This document shows, in pieces, positions 20,601 through 31,494 of a stretch of 64,000 nucleotides of DNA. A model generated the notes under the pieces. That model made no database searches and was not told where the DNA came from. It saw nothing but the letters and a program-made list of their open reading frames with translations. The position numbers and the translations under genes are program-made. Position 1 is the stretch's first letter; each line of letters starts with the position of its first letter. Origin of the DNA: Hyparrhenia diplandra (Eukaryota > Streptophyta > Magnoliopsida > Poales > Poaceae); contig JADLZK010009268.1 in NCBI GenBank assembly GCA_015847255.1, positions 173,121 through 237,120 on the forward strand. The letters are read 5' to 3'.

Positions 20601-23047
20601 TAAGGGATGGCAGTGTAGCTTGGCAAGACTAGTCCAGGGTCATAGCCAAAACAACTTTCACCAATAAAGCTATACTATACAAGGGACTAAACTAATGAAT
20701 ACAATTAAACCCACAAATATTGGCTTAACAATTGCACCAACAAAACCTACAAATTTGAAGAGGTGGTTCATTACTATTTCATGTTTGTCTCAGCTTAGGA
20801 ATAAGGCGTCACAAATACCACACCATTATCCACTATAAAAGATTTTCGAACAAATTAAATCATTGTTCTAAAGAAAGTACACATATCGTGGTTGCTAAAG
20901 TGTTGAAGTCTATGATAAAGGTTATCCAGCAATATTATTTTGCACGGAACATGTTTTTCACTTCAGTAAATATTATACCTTTTCTCCATTGTATGACACA
21001 TCCTAGTAGATATACAAGAATTATGATGGAGAGGACAGCTGCGATGGTGATTGAAATGATCTCCATTTTGCCGTGGTGCTCTGTAAATAATAACAAACAC
21101 AAAATAATTTGATTTAATTTGTAATGCATGCATGGTATATATGCCATTAACTTCAAGAATGCACGAAAGACTAATCTCAAAAGGATTTAGGTGGAGGAAC
21201 GCTAATTGGAACAACGTATATATCCCATCCATTAGAATAAGATCGGCAATTGCAAATTAAAAACCGAAGACCAGATGCCGGCCGGGTGCGGTACAAAGCA
21301 GTTAGCATCGAGGTATAAAATTAATTAAATGGGCACACACGTGGTAGATTAATTAATGGGTGCAACTTTTAGTGACATTTTCTCAGGTCAAAAGATTTTT
21401 GGTGATATGCTTTGTAAACCAAAGATCTTTTGATATTATAAACCTTTTTTTTTTTTCCTTTAGTGCAAGTTAAACTAAAATAAAAACTCTGAAATTTGCT
21501 GGAACGAATACCGTGCATCATCTGGACACGTCCAGAAAATATAAAAAAATCCTGACTACTGTTGTACCCAGATATCTACTTTTTTTTTTCTCTCTTAAAT
21601 AGAGGGAGTATATGTACTTATTTTTAGGCAAAGAAGTACGTGATGAATTAGATATAAGAGTTATAATTTTGTTCTGTCTATGTGACCCAAATTTAAGATC
21701 TGTACTCTTAGAGTTAAGGTTTGTTGGCACAATTTCTCCTCGATTGAGTGCTCCTCTCCCGGAGGAGCTCCCATAAATTGCACACGCTGCACCTCTAGAC
21801 CCAAAAAGCGCTTCCGATTCGTAGGGGCAGCGCAACACCTCTAGACTCAAAAAGCGCCTCATTTGTAGCAGCAGCTCGTAACACCAGCCGCCTCTACTGT
21901 GCCATTTGTAGGGGCGGCCGACTGACAGCGGGGCTGGAGAGCCAACCACCCTGCCCAAAATGATTTCTGTAGTAGTGTCCTCTACTATTTCACCATAAAA
22001 CGATTCCTCCTCCTAATAAAGTGTTGGTACGCCTCTTCCGCCGAAAGTTGCTGCTGAAGCTAGGGACAGACTCATGCCAAACACAGAAAAGTATGCGTCC
22101 AGCTATGGTTAAGTGTCTAATTTTAGTTAAGACAGATATATTGAAACATATACCACAACCTATATATACTCTGCAGCATATGGACATATTTACTGGTTTC
22201 TCTTAAATAAAAGAAGCATATATATGTACTTACTTTTAGGCATGTCGATAAGGAGCGTGGCATTGGTCTCCTGGAAGAAAAGCTCTTTCTCGTACCGCAG
22301 GTTACACCGAGGGCCAAGAATCCTCCCGCCAACGTAGTAGTCACTGGACTCGTGTCTGAAGTACGCCGGCATCATCGAGATGAGGTCGGCGAGGCAGCTC
22401 CGGCAGTCATGCTCCTGGAGGTCCGGCGTGCACTGCAGCAGCCCGTAAGCCGTGCTCACGTCGTCGTTGCCTCCCACCCAAACCTTCCCCGTGCCGTAGC
22501 GGCCCGGTGAACGTGCGGCCATGTCCACGATCATCTTGGTCAGCTTCTCGACTTTCTCACCGTAATTCTTGCCGGCGACACGAGTCACGCTGTTCATGTT
22601 CAACGCGACCCAAGCCGGCCTGTTTGTGAGGTTCCGGCGGATGTCGTGGCCGGAGAAGCGGAGCATGTAGTCGTCGTAGTAGATGATGACGTCCTTGTAG
22701 AGCCGGCAGAGGACCTTGTCAACGGCGTTGTGGAAAGCCTTGTAGAGGCTTCTGCTGCAGGAGGACCCAGTGTAGTCCCCGCGGCAGAGCACGAAGCCGT
22801 AGACGGCGTCAGGATCCTGGCCGGCAGCGCCGGAGACGAAGTTGGCTGTGCTTGCGTTTGCCGAGAGCAGCCCGGCCAGCACCTTCAGGTTTGACAAGTA
22901 CGTGCTGTTTTCTCCGTACCGGCCACCATCCTTGCTACACGTATAGTATGAAGGAATGAACTCCGTCGTCACCTCGTCGTCGGCTGTTGCCGTCGACAAG
23001 ATCAGGAGCACTGCCGTAATAAGGAAGACGAGGGACTGCATGCTCAT
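17683..23047 (-). CDS. DUF26 cysteine-rich receptor-like kinase, CRK-A (damaged)
   Basis: CRKs are plasma-membrane receptor kinases with two extracellular Gnk2/DUF26 domains, one transmembrane helix and a Ser/Thr kinase, known from defence and redox signalling. Seven exons fit GT-AG junctions: 22234-23047 (signal peptide and both Gnk2 domains), 20979-21080 (transmembrane, ISITIAAVLSIIILVYLLG), 20272-20421 (juxtamembrane and GEGAYGPV loop), 19189-19397, 18871-19108 (RDLKASNILLD and SDFGIA), about 18082-18228 (SVKSDVFSFGVLILEI), and 17683-18010 (RCIQIALLCVQANPEDRPEM to stop). The HRD histidine reads as threonine (STRDLK). Exon 4 has an extra T near 19321 and a CTTTG where CRK-B has GCTG. Exon 6 has lost its CAG acceptor (CGG) and one C in the MAPEC block. 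It is a recently damaged gene, or damaged by sequence error at CAG/CTG sites. Intron 1 carries a CACTA, and a LINE abuts the promoter. Confidence 0.85.
21554..21977. mobile_element. Short CACTA-like insertion in intron 1 of CRK-A
   Basis: The right end is the complement of CACTACTACAGAAAT, and TCC follows (21978-21980). TCC also lies at 21550-21552 next to a degraded left end (GACTACTG). Subterminal AGGGGCGGCC and AGCCGCC words match the CACTA at 14797. CRK-B lacks the insertion at the equivalent place. A 22-bp word (CACCTCTAGAC then AAAAAGCGC) is duplicated inside (about 21790 and 21837). Confidence 0.6.
22234..23047 (-). CDS. CRK-A exon 1: signal peptide and two Gnk2/DUF26 domains
   Basis: The ATG at 23047 opens an intact exon that ends at a GTAAGT donor (22228-22233). 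Residues 1-22 are a hydrophobic signal peptide ending in STATA. The first Gnk2 domain (about 30-130) keeps CRGDYTGSSC (C-x8-C) but has serine at the third cysteine (CSRS). The second (about 150-255) has the full C-x8-C-x2-C motif, CTPDLQEHDCRSC, and the later GPRC. These domains are lectin-like and extracellular. Presence of the whole second motif and an open frame supports the start chosen. CRK-B has the same start context. Confidence 0.9.
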
Positions 23048-23115
23048 GGTGGATGAGGAGCTAGAGGTTCAGCTACAGAGTTACGTTTCGCTTGGAGAGC
23101 AATCGTCTTGTGTAC

Positions 23116-23124
23116 ATATATATA
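23116..23124 (-). promoter_or_regulatory. TATA box of CRK-A
   Basis: TATATATA on the minus strand, about 70 bp upstream of the ATG. The block TATATATATGTACACAAGACG is conserved upstream of CRK-B, supporting a shared core promoter. A LINE insertion begins only about 35 bp further upstream. Confidence 0.55.
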
Positions 23125-23175
23125 CTAGATGGATTGAACTTTATTTTGCGCATTGGTAACTGTTGACAGTGGTGA

Positions 23176-24260
23176 AATTGGGAAGGGGATGAGAAGTGTA
23201 TGTTCTGTGATTGTGATGAAACTGTTGACTATCTATTTTTCCAATGCTCTGTAGCCAAAGTAATATGGTCTATTATTGCTCAATGTGTGGGGGCTTGTAA
23301 TGTTCCACAAAATTTGAATCAATGTTGGGTTTGGTGTGACACTTGGATACATGCTAGCAAAAACTTTCATGCAATGGGAATTGGTGCAATTTGTTGGGCA
23401 ATATGGAAATCTAGAAATCGAGTTGTCTTCGACAAGATTATAATCAGAAGTCCTTTGGATCAAGGTTTTTTTTTTTTACCGGTAATAAAAATTTTTCGGT
23501 GGTCACCGATAAAAGCGAAATTTCGAAATTTCGAATTTCGTGGTCACTGTAGCATTTTCTTTTTAAAAATAATTTATTTTTGCGCTAAAAAAAATAATGG
23601 CATACCGGTATTTGTTTTCGTTTCGCACTCACCGATAAAGCGAAATTTCGAAATTTCGATGAAATTTCGCGAAATTGTTTTCCCTGCTTTGGATATAATT
23701 TGTCATGCTCATGCTTTGATGACATATTGGTCAGGCTTATATTCTGCCAGTGAAAAGGAGGTGTGGGTGGAAGGAGCCAATCAAATGCTGAAGATTGCAA
23801 AAGACCTGTTGGCAGCTCAACTCAACAGACAGGTGAATCATATTCTTCTTCAAGGCAACTCTGATCAAGCTCAGGAAGGACAAGAGGATAGAAGCCCAGG
23901 ACAAGTAATTGATGACTTAAGGGAGCCAGTTGATGAAGTGCTGAGCGGTTCCTGTTATGCATTGTTTGGTTGAACCCTGTTTTGCTGTTGCCTTTTGTTA
24001 TGGCATGTAATAATTCAATGAAGTGGTCAGGTTCTATGGTTATGTCGAGATAATAGGCTGTGAGGTCTCTAGGAGTAAGACTGTTAGAAAGTTGCTGGTG
24101 GCGATGAGGTTCTTGGTAGTAGTTGTTCAAGGTTAAGTCCAGTTGATCAGGCGTTCCCTGGCACTGTCTGCCGTTTTCTTTTGGCTATCCGACAATGTCT
24201 AAACTTGCTGTGTATTTCCGTTATCAATTAATGGAAATAGGTTATCCCGCTTGGAAAAAA
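23176..24260 (+). mobile_element. 5'-truncated LINE (non-LTR retrotransposon)
   Basis: The body ends in an A-run and is flanked by AACTGTTGACAGTGGTGA (23158-23175) and AACTGGTGACAGTGGTGA (24261-24278), an 18-bp target duplication with one mismatch. It encodes the C-terminal zf-RVT region of plant LINE reverse transcriptases (CMFCDCDETVDYLFFQCS, then WAIWKSRNRVVFD). Only about 850 bp of LINE remain once the nested hAT MITE is removed, so it is dead on arrival by 5' truncation. It lies directly upstream of the CRK-A TATA box. Confidence 0.9.
23461..23686. mobile_element. hAT-type MITE nested in the LINE
   Basis: CTTTGGAT occurs on both sides (23453-23460 and 23687-23694), an 8-bp duplication. 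The ends are CAAGGTTTT and, in reverse complement, CAGGGAAAAC. The interior is full of GAAATTTCGAAATTTCG words. It interrupts the LINE frame between SPLD and IICHAHAL. The 226-bp size and 8-bp duplication fit hAT. Confidence 0.82.
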
Positions 24261-24278
24261 AACTGGTGACAGTGGTGA

Positions 24279-25704
24279 GGATCCCTCCCTCGGAGCGTCC
24301 CCATGGGCGACTCGGGAGTGGAAAGGACCTGGACAGAGATCTTGCTGGCCAAATTTTTTCTGGTCAGCCCAAACCTGGCCCCAAATATGTATTGTAGCCA
24401 TTTTACACTACAAACTACACGGGCAAGCCTACCTAGGTCTGAGCCCAGCCCAAAAAACAGGCCTGATCACCCAGTGGGACTATCATGGGCGAGACTTTTT
24501 TAGCCCCAAACAACCAAGGTTTTTTTTAGCCCGGCCCGAATCCAACCCGTAAAATGCTCAGGTATAAGCTAGACCTAATCAATTCTAGCTTGCTAAGGCT
24601 ACACAAATCTATGCAACTAGTACTACAAGGAATGGGGAAGCTCGTACATAATCCAGCGATGCAAAGCGCACAAAGCCTAAGCTCACTAGCAATGTTCAAG
24701 GATAAGGTTACACAAGCCAAATCAAGGAGCTCAACTTACTTACCTATACACAAGCTAAGCAAACAGACTAACAAGGCTACACAAGCTAATAAGTCACGCA
24801 ACATCTACTTCTATCTACACAAGCAAATATAACAACTAACTAATTATAAAAGCAACTACGCCTACACAAAGTAAATCAATGTAAATACAAGCTTGTGTAT
24901 GGGAATGAAACCACCGAGAAGATGTGCAAGGATGACACGATACTTTTTATCTCGAGATTCACTTGGTTGCCACCAAGCTAGTCCCCGTTGAGACAAGCAC
25001 CAAGGTTGTCGCCGATCCTTTTGCTAGTGGTGACCTGCAAGTCACACCCATCCACACGTGGAGCACTTACAACAAGCATTAGCTTTGATCTGGCCGGACC
25101 ACTTGTTGCCCTTCGCGTCTCGCATTACTAGAGTTGCTCTTCATGATCCCCGCGGGATGAGCACAACACCCCCCTCACAAGCTTTCCCTGGAGCCACGCA
25201 TAAGCTTCTTGCGTGTTTCGACAGAGTCACAAGCCACCAAGACATCTAGGAGGTGGCAACCTTTAAGAGTAACAAGCACCACCGACTTGCAACACAAACA
25301 CCTAGTTCCACTCGATGCAATCTCACAATGCACGCACTAGAATCACTCACTCGCAATTGATCCACAATCTAGCAAGCACAAGTGAAGTAAAGGGCTCACG
25401 AACCAAGCACAACTAAGGGAAACACATGCCTTAGGTGCTCAACCTCAACCAAGCCCGAGCTCCACTCTATTTTAGCCACCAAGCAAAACAGAGTCAGTAC
25501 CTCTTCACTGGGCAAAATACTCACTGAGCGGATATGCCGACTGGATGCGCCATGTCCGATCGCGCTAGAGTCTGGTCAGTCTACGCCATCTATGCCTCAG
25601 CTCCATTCAACCGCGCCCACTGATCTCTAATGGCCGGCAGCCGCGCCTAGCAGTTAAGTGACGTCCGGATTCCGGATATACTGCACCAAATGACCAGACG
25701 CTCG
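24279..25704. mobile_element. Degenerate retroelement sequence (family 2)
   Basis: No coding domain is visible. The part 24560-24990 (CACTTGGTTGCCACCAAGCT, and repeated ACACAAGCTAA words) matches 62860-63060 in reverse complement, so this is a repeat family present twice in the window in opposite orientation. The composition (runs of CACAAGC, CACTCGCAA, CACTCACTC) is typical of untranslated LTR-element sequence. Boundaries are not resolved. The last 200 bp (GTCCGATC- and CCGGA-rich) continue beyond the gypsy insertion at 31490. Confidence 0.5.
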
Positions 25705-25709
25705 TAGTC

Positions 25710-26059
25710 TGTCAGGATATCAAAGGCTATCACTGACGTTGGTACGACAACAAGCAGTGGCTGATCAGTTAACCGCTGAAGCGCGGGCATTAATCTCTTT
25801 TGGGCCATGGGCCGTTTCCTTGTAACCGACATGTCATCGAGTATGGGCCTGAGGCCTTGTATTGTGGCGGCTACTTATGTCGAGGGGTGGTTGGGTGGAA
25901 CGTTATCGAAGAACCTGAACATCATTTCTTTCATTCAGTTGTTATTCAGTTTTCAGTTATCATTCTTCTTCGTTGTTCTTCATTTACTTCATCCTCAAGT
26001 TTCGTCAAATCGCCGTGAATCCACCCAGCTCACATCAAGGCCTAACCCGTGTCCTGACA
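25710..26059 (+). repeat. 5' LTR of the chromovirus
   Basis: TGTCAGG...CCTGACA with 7-bp inverted termini, 350 bp. It aligns without gaps to 31140-31489. I count about 22 differences (roughly 6%), all but one transitions. Confidence 0.92.
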
Positions 26060-26166
26060 ATTGGTATCTAGCTCCTGGCCTTGCTCGCCTTCACGGTGGA
26101 GTAGGAGGTCCACGACGTTGTGGTGTGAAGGCCGGCGCCGAAGAGGAAGCTGACCAAGTTTCAGGA

Positions 26167-27411
26167 TGAGATGGAGAAATCCATGTAGGAATTCACCAAG
26201 CAGTTCGAGGCGATGAACAAGAGGTTTGATGGATTCCAGACGCTGTGTAGTTCCACGCTCGACAAGCTGGATGGGATGGAGACGTGGAGGTCGAGCACCG
26301 AGGAGTCGCTCGACGATTTGCGCTAGAAGACGGAGAATAGGGTGGGTCAAACATCAGCGAGGCTTCGGGCGTTGGAGATGGTTCCGCAGTCGGCAGCGAT
26401 GCTGGGGATGCAGGTCACGACGTCATCGACTACGCTGCAACAACCCCCTTTGACGACGACACCAGCGGCGCCAACGCAGATCTAGTACGCATCTTCGGTG
26501 GCGTACATGATGCCACCAGCGACATACACGGCTCTGACGACGACGATCGTGCCGCTACATCCCTCAACGCCCCACATGCAAGAAGGCGTGTTCCAAAGCG
26601 CGTTCCAGGGGCCGCCTCCAATCGCGGCGAACTATTACCGCTCGGGCCCGTCGGCGACATTTCCTCACGCGTCGACGCCACCACAAAGCTTCCAGTTCCA
26701 GCAGACGCCGGTGCCCACAGCCATTCACGCACCTTTCGCCTCGACCATCCGGGCCGGCCGGACACGAACGTGGCTCTCATTCCATCACCGACCGCCACGA
26801 CAGGCATCGATGATAAGCCCATGGGGCATAGTGGGGACTGTGGTGGGTTCCACGGAACCCAACCGCAGTACTTCTCTCAAGGTATGGCATTTCGCTCCCC
26901 TCATACTCAATTCTTCCAGCGTGACATTGATAGAGCGCCGTGAGATTTTGTTCATTCATATCGTGCCCGTTCTCCTCCTTTCCCTAAAATGGAATTCCCT
27001 ATATTCGATGGCACTAACCCACGACTTTGGCGTGATAACTGTGAGACGTTCTTTGATGTCTATGCGGTGGATGCATCTCTGAAGACAAGATTTGTAGCCC
27101 TCAACTTTAAAGGGTCGGTCGCGATTTGGTTGCAATCAATTCATGGCAAGGCAAGAATTGTGGATTGGGAAATTCTGTGTGCCAAGGTGATGAAGAAGTT
27201 TGATGGGAATCAATATCAGTTGATGTTGAACCAATTCGAACAGTTGAAGCAGAAGGGAACTGTTAATGAATATATAGAAGAATTTAGCAAATTGGCTCAT
27301 GGTTCACTGCTGTTTAATGACAGCTATGATGACACATATTTTATCACTAGATTCATATCTAGGCTTAAGGATGACATTAGGAGAGTGATAGTCTTGCATC
27401 AGCGATGTTGA
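26167..27411 (+). pseudogene. gypsy gag
   Basis: The retrotransposon gag core is 26989-27411: PIFDGTNPRLWRDNCETFF, then MKKFDGNQYQLMLNQFEQLK and NEYIEEFSKL, all hallmarks of plant chromovirus gag. The upstream part (26167-26990) is a Gln/Pro-rich N-terminal region in which three TAG codons (26186, 26324, 26483) sit where glutamine is plausible. The 3' end runs out of frame after 27411 and the knuckle follows in another frame. Confidence 0.88.
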
Positions 27412-27599
27412 CTCTGCTTGCAATTTAGCACTAATTCAAGAAGATGAGTTAGCCAAGTCCAAGACAAGATTTGGCAACAAGGAGTTCAATAAAGGGGTAT
27501 TCAAAAGCTGGAAGTCGGTTGAAGGATATCAAAGTAACAATAAAGGGCTCGGGAATAAGAATGAAGACAAGCGTCGCCTTAAGAGAGTTCGGAAAAAGA

Positions 27600-27898
27600 A
27601 CAACGGGTTGTGCTTCAAGTGTGGTGAGAAATGGGTCAAAAATCACAAGTGCCCTGCTCAAGTTCCCTTGCATGTGATTGAGGAGGTTTTAGATGCCTTG
27701 GAAGACAATGAGTCTGACTCAGAAAGTATAGAAGAAGAGGAAGATAATGATGATACAATCATGGCAGTAGGTCACTCTATGAATGAGACTCGCGAGAAGA
27801 GGAAGACTATGAGGTTGTGTGCTAAGATTGGGAAACTGCAAGTGTTGGTACTAGTTGATTCAGGCAAAGTGTGGGCACATTCATTATTCAATAGCTAA
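27600..27898 (+). pseudogene. gypsy zinc knuckle and protease fragment
   Basis: CFKCGEKWVKNHKC is a gag-type knuckle. It is followed by an acidic linker (LEDNESDSESIEEEED) and KLQVLVLVDSGKVWAHSLF, where DSG is the protease active site (normally DSGST). The frame ends in TAA at about 27896. Confidence 0.85.
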
Positions 27899-28353
27899 CT
27901 GATCAGTTATCTGAACTATGCAATTGATTGCTCTCCTATTCAGTTAGTAGCTGCCGATGGTAGTCCAATGATATGCAATAAGAAAACTGAGAAGCTTAAG
28001 TGGAGCTGTCAAGGACAGACATTTGAATCAGATGTGGGAATTCTTCCTTTGAGAAGTTTTCATATGATTTTAGGAGAGGATTGGTTGGAGGCCATAAGCC
28101 CTATGTGGGTTCATTGGGGAAATAACCAAATGAGGATAACATGCTAGGGCAAGAGAGTGAAGTTGCAAGGCATTCAACAAGATGCTTTGAAGTGTACTCC
28201 TATTAATAGCAATAAACTGAAAGGGCTATTGAAGAGTCAAGATGTGGCTTATTGTGTGCAAATTCAATCAGTGACACAAAAAGCTCAAGAGAAGCAACAA
28301 ATAAACCATAGGGAGGAACTAGCAGCTATTCAAGAGGCCCTAGTGGAGAAGAA

Positions 28354-29083
28354 GTGCAACAATTGATTCATACCTATGAGGATGTTTTCAAGACCCCCCT
28401 CTTTGCTCCGCCACCTCAAAGGAGTTATGATCATAAGATTCATTTGATTCCTGGTGCTCAACCAGTGAATGCAAGACCCTATAGATACTCACCCATGCAG
28501 AAAAATGAGATAGAAAACCAATTAAAAGAGATGCTAAAGAATGGGATAATCAAATGCAGTTCCAGCCCTTATGCCTCCCTAGTCCTATTGGTGAAGAAGG
28601 ATGGAACATGGAGATTCTGTGTGGACTATAGGCAATTGAATGCCCAGACAGTTGAGAATAAACACCCCATGGCTGTAGTAGAAGAATTGCTGGATGAACT
28701 AAATGGTGCTAAGTGGTTTACAAAGCTTGACCTCGGGGCTAGGTATCACCAAATCTATGTGAACCCAGAGAACACCTATAAGATCGCCTTCAAGACACAT
28801 AGTGGCTTGTATGAATTTTGGTCATGCCATTTGGGTTGACAAATGCTCAAAGCTACATTCCAAGGGGTTATGAACCGATATATTTCTACATATGTTGAGA
28901 AAAGGGGTACTGGTGTTTATGGATGACATTTTAGTCTACTCCAAAACCTTGGAAGAGCATCAAACTTTAATTCAAGAAGTTTTTGAGATATTAAGAGCTA
29001 ATCAGTTCTATGTGAAGCAGTCTAAGTGCTCATTTGCACAGCAAGAGATTGAATACCTAGGGCAGACAAGGTGTTGCTACTGA
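28354..29083 (+). pseudogene. gypsy reverse transcriptase
   Basis: Ty3-type RT: IHLIPGAQPVNARPYRYSP, then SPYASLVLLVKKDGTWRFCV with DYRQLN, KLDLGARYHQI and, after a one-base frame loss near 28815, VFMDDILVYSKTLEEH. FMDD is the active-site box with both catalytic aspartates. The frame breaks again near 29070. Confidence 0.92.
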
Positions 29084-29339
29084 AAATTCAAAAATTCAAG
29101 CTGCGGAGAACTGGCAAGTGCCAAAGAATCTAAAGGAGTTGAGGGTTTCCTTGACCCGACAGGATGTTATAGGAGATTTATTAAGCACTATGGTCTTATC
29201 GGTAGACCTATGTCCGATCTTTCGAAGAAACACACTCGTTTCAATGGACTTCCAAGACCGAGTTGGCATTTCAACATTGAAGCAGTGCCTTAGTATAGGC
29301 TCCAAAGACTAGCTTTTGCCGGACTTCAAAAACCATTTG

Positions 29340-29655
29340 TGATAGAAAGAGATGCCAGTGATGTGGGCTTTGGTCTGTGCCGATGCAAGATCATCATCCT
29401 ATAGCTTACCACAGTAAAGTAGTCAGTAAGAAGAATCAGGCCTCATCCACTTATGAAAAAGAGTGTCTAGCTATTATTATGGTTGTAGACAAATGGAGGG
29501 CATACTTACAGCAAATGGAGTTTGTTATTAGAATTGATCATAAGAGTTTGCTGCAGCTGTTGGAACATAGAGTGCATTCAAAAATCCAACAAAAGGCATT
29601 GTACAAGCTAATGGATCTTCATTTTAAAGTGGTATATAAGCAAGGTAAATAGAAT
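29340..29655 (+). pseudogene. gypsy RNase H
   Basis: The block HHPIAYHSKVVSKKNQASST, then YEKECLAIIMVVDKWRAYL and RIDHKSLLQLLEH, is RNase H of the Ty3 polyprotein. The following VDALSR motif (29660) is separated from it by a TAG at 29650. Confidence 0.88.
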
Positions 29656-30810
29656 ATGGCAGTTGATGCTTTGTCAAGGTGTCACAATGGGGAAGGAGTT
29701 TTGGTTGTGTCCTCAATGTACAATGATTGGTTAGAAAAGATCAAATTGGGTTATGAGGATGATCCCATGGCACTGGAGATCCTGGAAAATCCAAATTCTG
29801 AAGAGCCAAAATTTAAAGGGTTTTTAGTAGAGAAAGGAATCATAAGGCAGTTTGGGAGATTTTGGTTGGGTACTAACAAGTTGGCTCAGCAGCACATCAT
29901 TCAGGCAGTACATAGTACTGGTGTTGGAGGTCACTCTGGAGCATTGCCAACATATCACAGAATCAAGCAAATCTTTATCTGCCCTAAAATGAAGGAAGAT
30001 ATTGAACTGTACATTAAAGGATGTGCAGTATGTCAGTAGGCAAAGGTGGAACATTCTAAACCAGCTGGACTGCTCCAGCCTTTACCCATTGCTGAACAGG
30101 CCTGGCAGGTAATCTGTATGGATTTTGTGGAGGGTTTGCCTAAGTCTGATAGGTACAACTGTATCATGGTCATCATTGATAAATTTACTAAGTATGGGCA
30201 TTTCATACCATTAGCTCATCCATACACTGCCCTAGGGGTAGCCCAAGTGTTCATTGATCAAGTGTATAGACTGCATGGCATGCCTCAAAAGATTGTTACA
30301 GATAGAGATGTGGTGTTTAATAGTAAGATATGGAAAGAGCTCTTTTAGTTAGCTGATGTGCAGTTACTCATGAGTTCATCTTATCATCCACAAACTGATG
30401 GCCAGACTGAGAGGTTAAATCAATGCTTGGAAAATTTCCTAAGGTGTACTGTCAACTCTTGCCCAAGAAAATGGAATAAATGGCTTCCAATAGCAGAATA
30501 CTGGTACAACACCAGTTTTCATTCAGCCTTGGGAAGAAGCCCTTTTGAGGTGATGTATGGTTACGAACCCATGCATTTTGGCATAAGTATTGAAAACCAC
30601 TTGCATTCTGCCGATTTAGAACAGTGGATGTTGGAAAGGAATTTGATGAATGATGTGGTTCAGCACCATCTGCATAGAGCTCAACAGAGAATGAAGCATC
30701 ATGCTGACAAGCATAGAGCTGAAAAGAGCTTTGCTGTAGGTGACAAGGTATACTTGAGACTGCAACCGTACATTCAGTCTTCTATTGCTCCCAGAGTAGT
30801 CAAAAGTTGA
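29656..30810 (+). pseudogene. gypsy integrase
   Basis: Zinc-binding HHCC region near 29900-30040 (HSGALPTYHRIKQIFICP, GCAVC), then the catalytic core with D in MDFVEGLPKS, D in VTDRDVVFNS and E in QTDGQTERLNQCLENFL, the D,D-35-E triad. TAG stops at 30037 and 30346 interrupt it. The C-terminal GDKVYLRLQPY precedes a lost base near 30805. Confidence 0.92.
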
Positions 30811-30861
30811 GTTACAGATTCTTTGGTCCATTAACTGCCTTAAGATGCTAAGATACACCCA

Positions 30862-31135
30862 GTGGTTCATGTGTCACAATTGAAGCGTCACATACCTCCA
30901 CAGACTCAAGTTGACAGTGACCTAGCAGAGCTACCTGATGATCCAACTGTTGTGTTACAACCACTGCATTTCCTTGGAACTCGATTGATTCAAAAAGGTG
31001 CGTCCACTCTCTGTCAAATTCAGGTACAATGGGCGGGGGTGCCCGGCTATCTTTGTACTTGGGAACAGATGGATGATCTTCAATGTCGCTACCCAGCAAG
31101 TCCAGCTTGGGGGCAAGCTGGAATCCAACGGAGGG
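30862..31135 (+). pseudogene. gypsy integrase C-terminus with chromodomain-like end
   Basis: VHVSQLKRHIPP is the conserved end of the integrase C-terminal region. It is followed by QIQVQWAGVPGYLCTWEQMD and YPASPAWGQAG, the pattern of a chromodomain in plant chromoviruses. Chromodomains guide insertion into particular chromatin. Confidence 0.8.
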
Positions 31136-31139
31136 GCAA

Positions 31140-31489
31140 TGTCAGGATATCAAAGGCTATCATTGACGCCGGTACAACAACAGGCAGTGGCTGATTAGTT
31201 AACCGCTGAAGCGCGGGCGTTAATCTCTTCTGGGCCGTGGGCCGTTTCCTTGTAACCGACATGTCGTCGAGTATGGGCCTGAGGCCTTGTATTGTGGCGG
31301 CTACTTATGCCGAGGGGTGGTTGGGTGGAACGTTATCGAAGAACCTAAACATTGTTTCTTTCATTCAGTTGCTATTTAGTTTTCAGTTATCGTTCTTCTT
31401 CATTGTTCTTCATTTACTTCATCCTCAAGTTTCGTCAAATCGCCGTGAATCCACCCAGCTCACGTCAAGGCCTGACCCATGGCCTGACA
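31140..31489 (+). repeat. 3' LTR of the chromovirus
   Basis: Same length and termini as the 5' LTR, preceded by a purine tract. The gap-free alignment to the 5' LTR establishes the element limits. Confidence 0.92.
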
Positions 31490-31494
31490 TAGCC

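Larger units (their letters stand above)
25710..31489 (+). mobile_element. Complete Ty3/gypsy chromovirus (inactive)
   Basis: Two 350-bp LTRs (25710-26059 and 31140-31489) both start TGTCAGGATATCAAAG and end CCTGACA. Flanks are TAGTC (25705-25709) and TAGCC (31490-31494), a 5-bp duplication with one change. After the 5' LTR comes TTGGTATCTAGCTCC, close to an initiator-tRNA-Met primer site (TGGTATCAGAGC). A purine tract GGAGGGGCAA precedes the 3' LTR. The plus-strand order is gag, zinc knuckle, protease, RT, RNase H, integrase, chromodomain-like tail, that is, gypsy order. Short LTRs, Met primer and the PAWGQ-type end suggest a Reina-like chromovirus, an inference. Many stops and frameshifts show it cannot encode a working polyprotein. 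Confidence 0.93.

Noticed and set aside
23200..23973. A 257-codon open frame that might be read as a host gene
   Set aside because: It is the C-terminal part of a LINE reverse transcriptase read through an inserted MITE, bounded by a target duplication.
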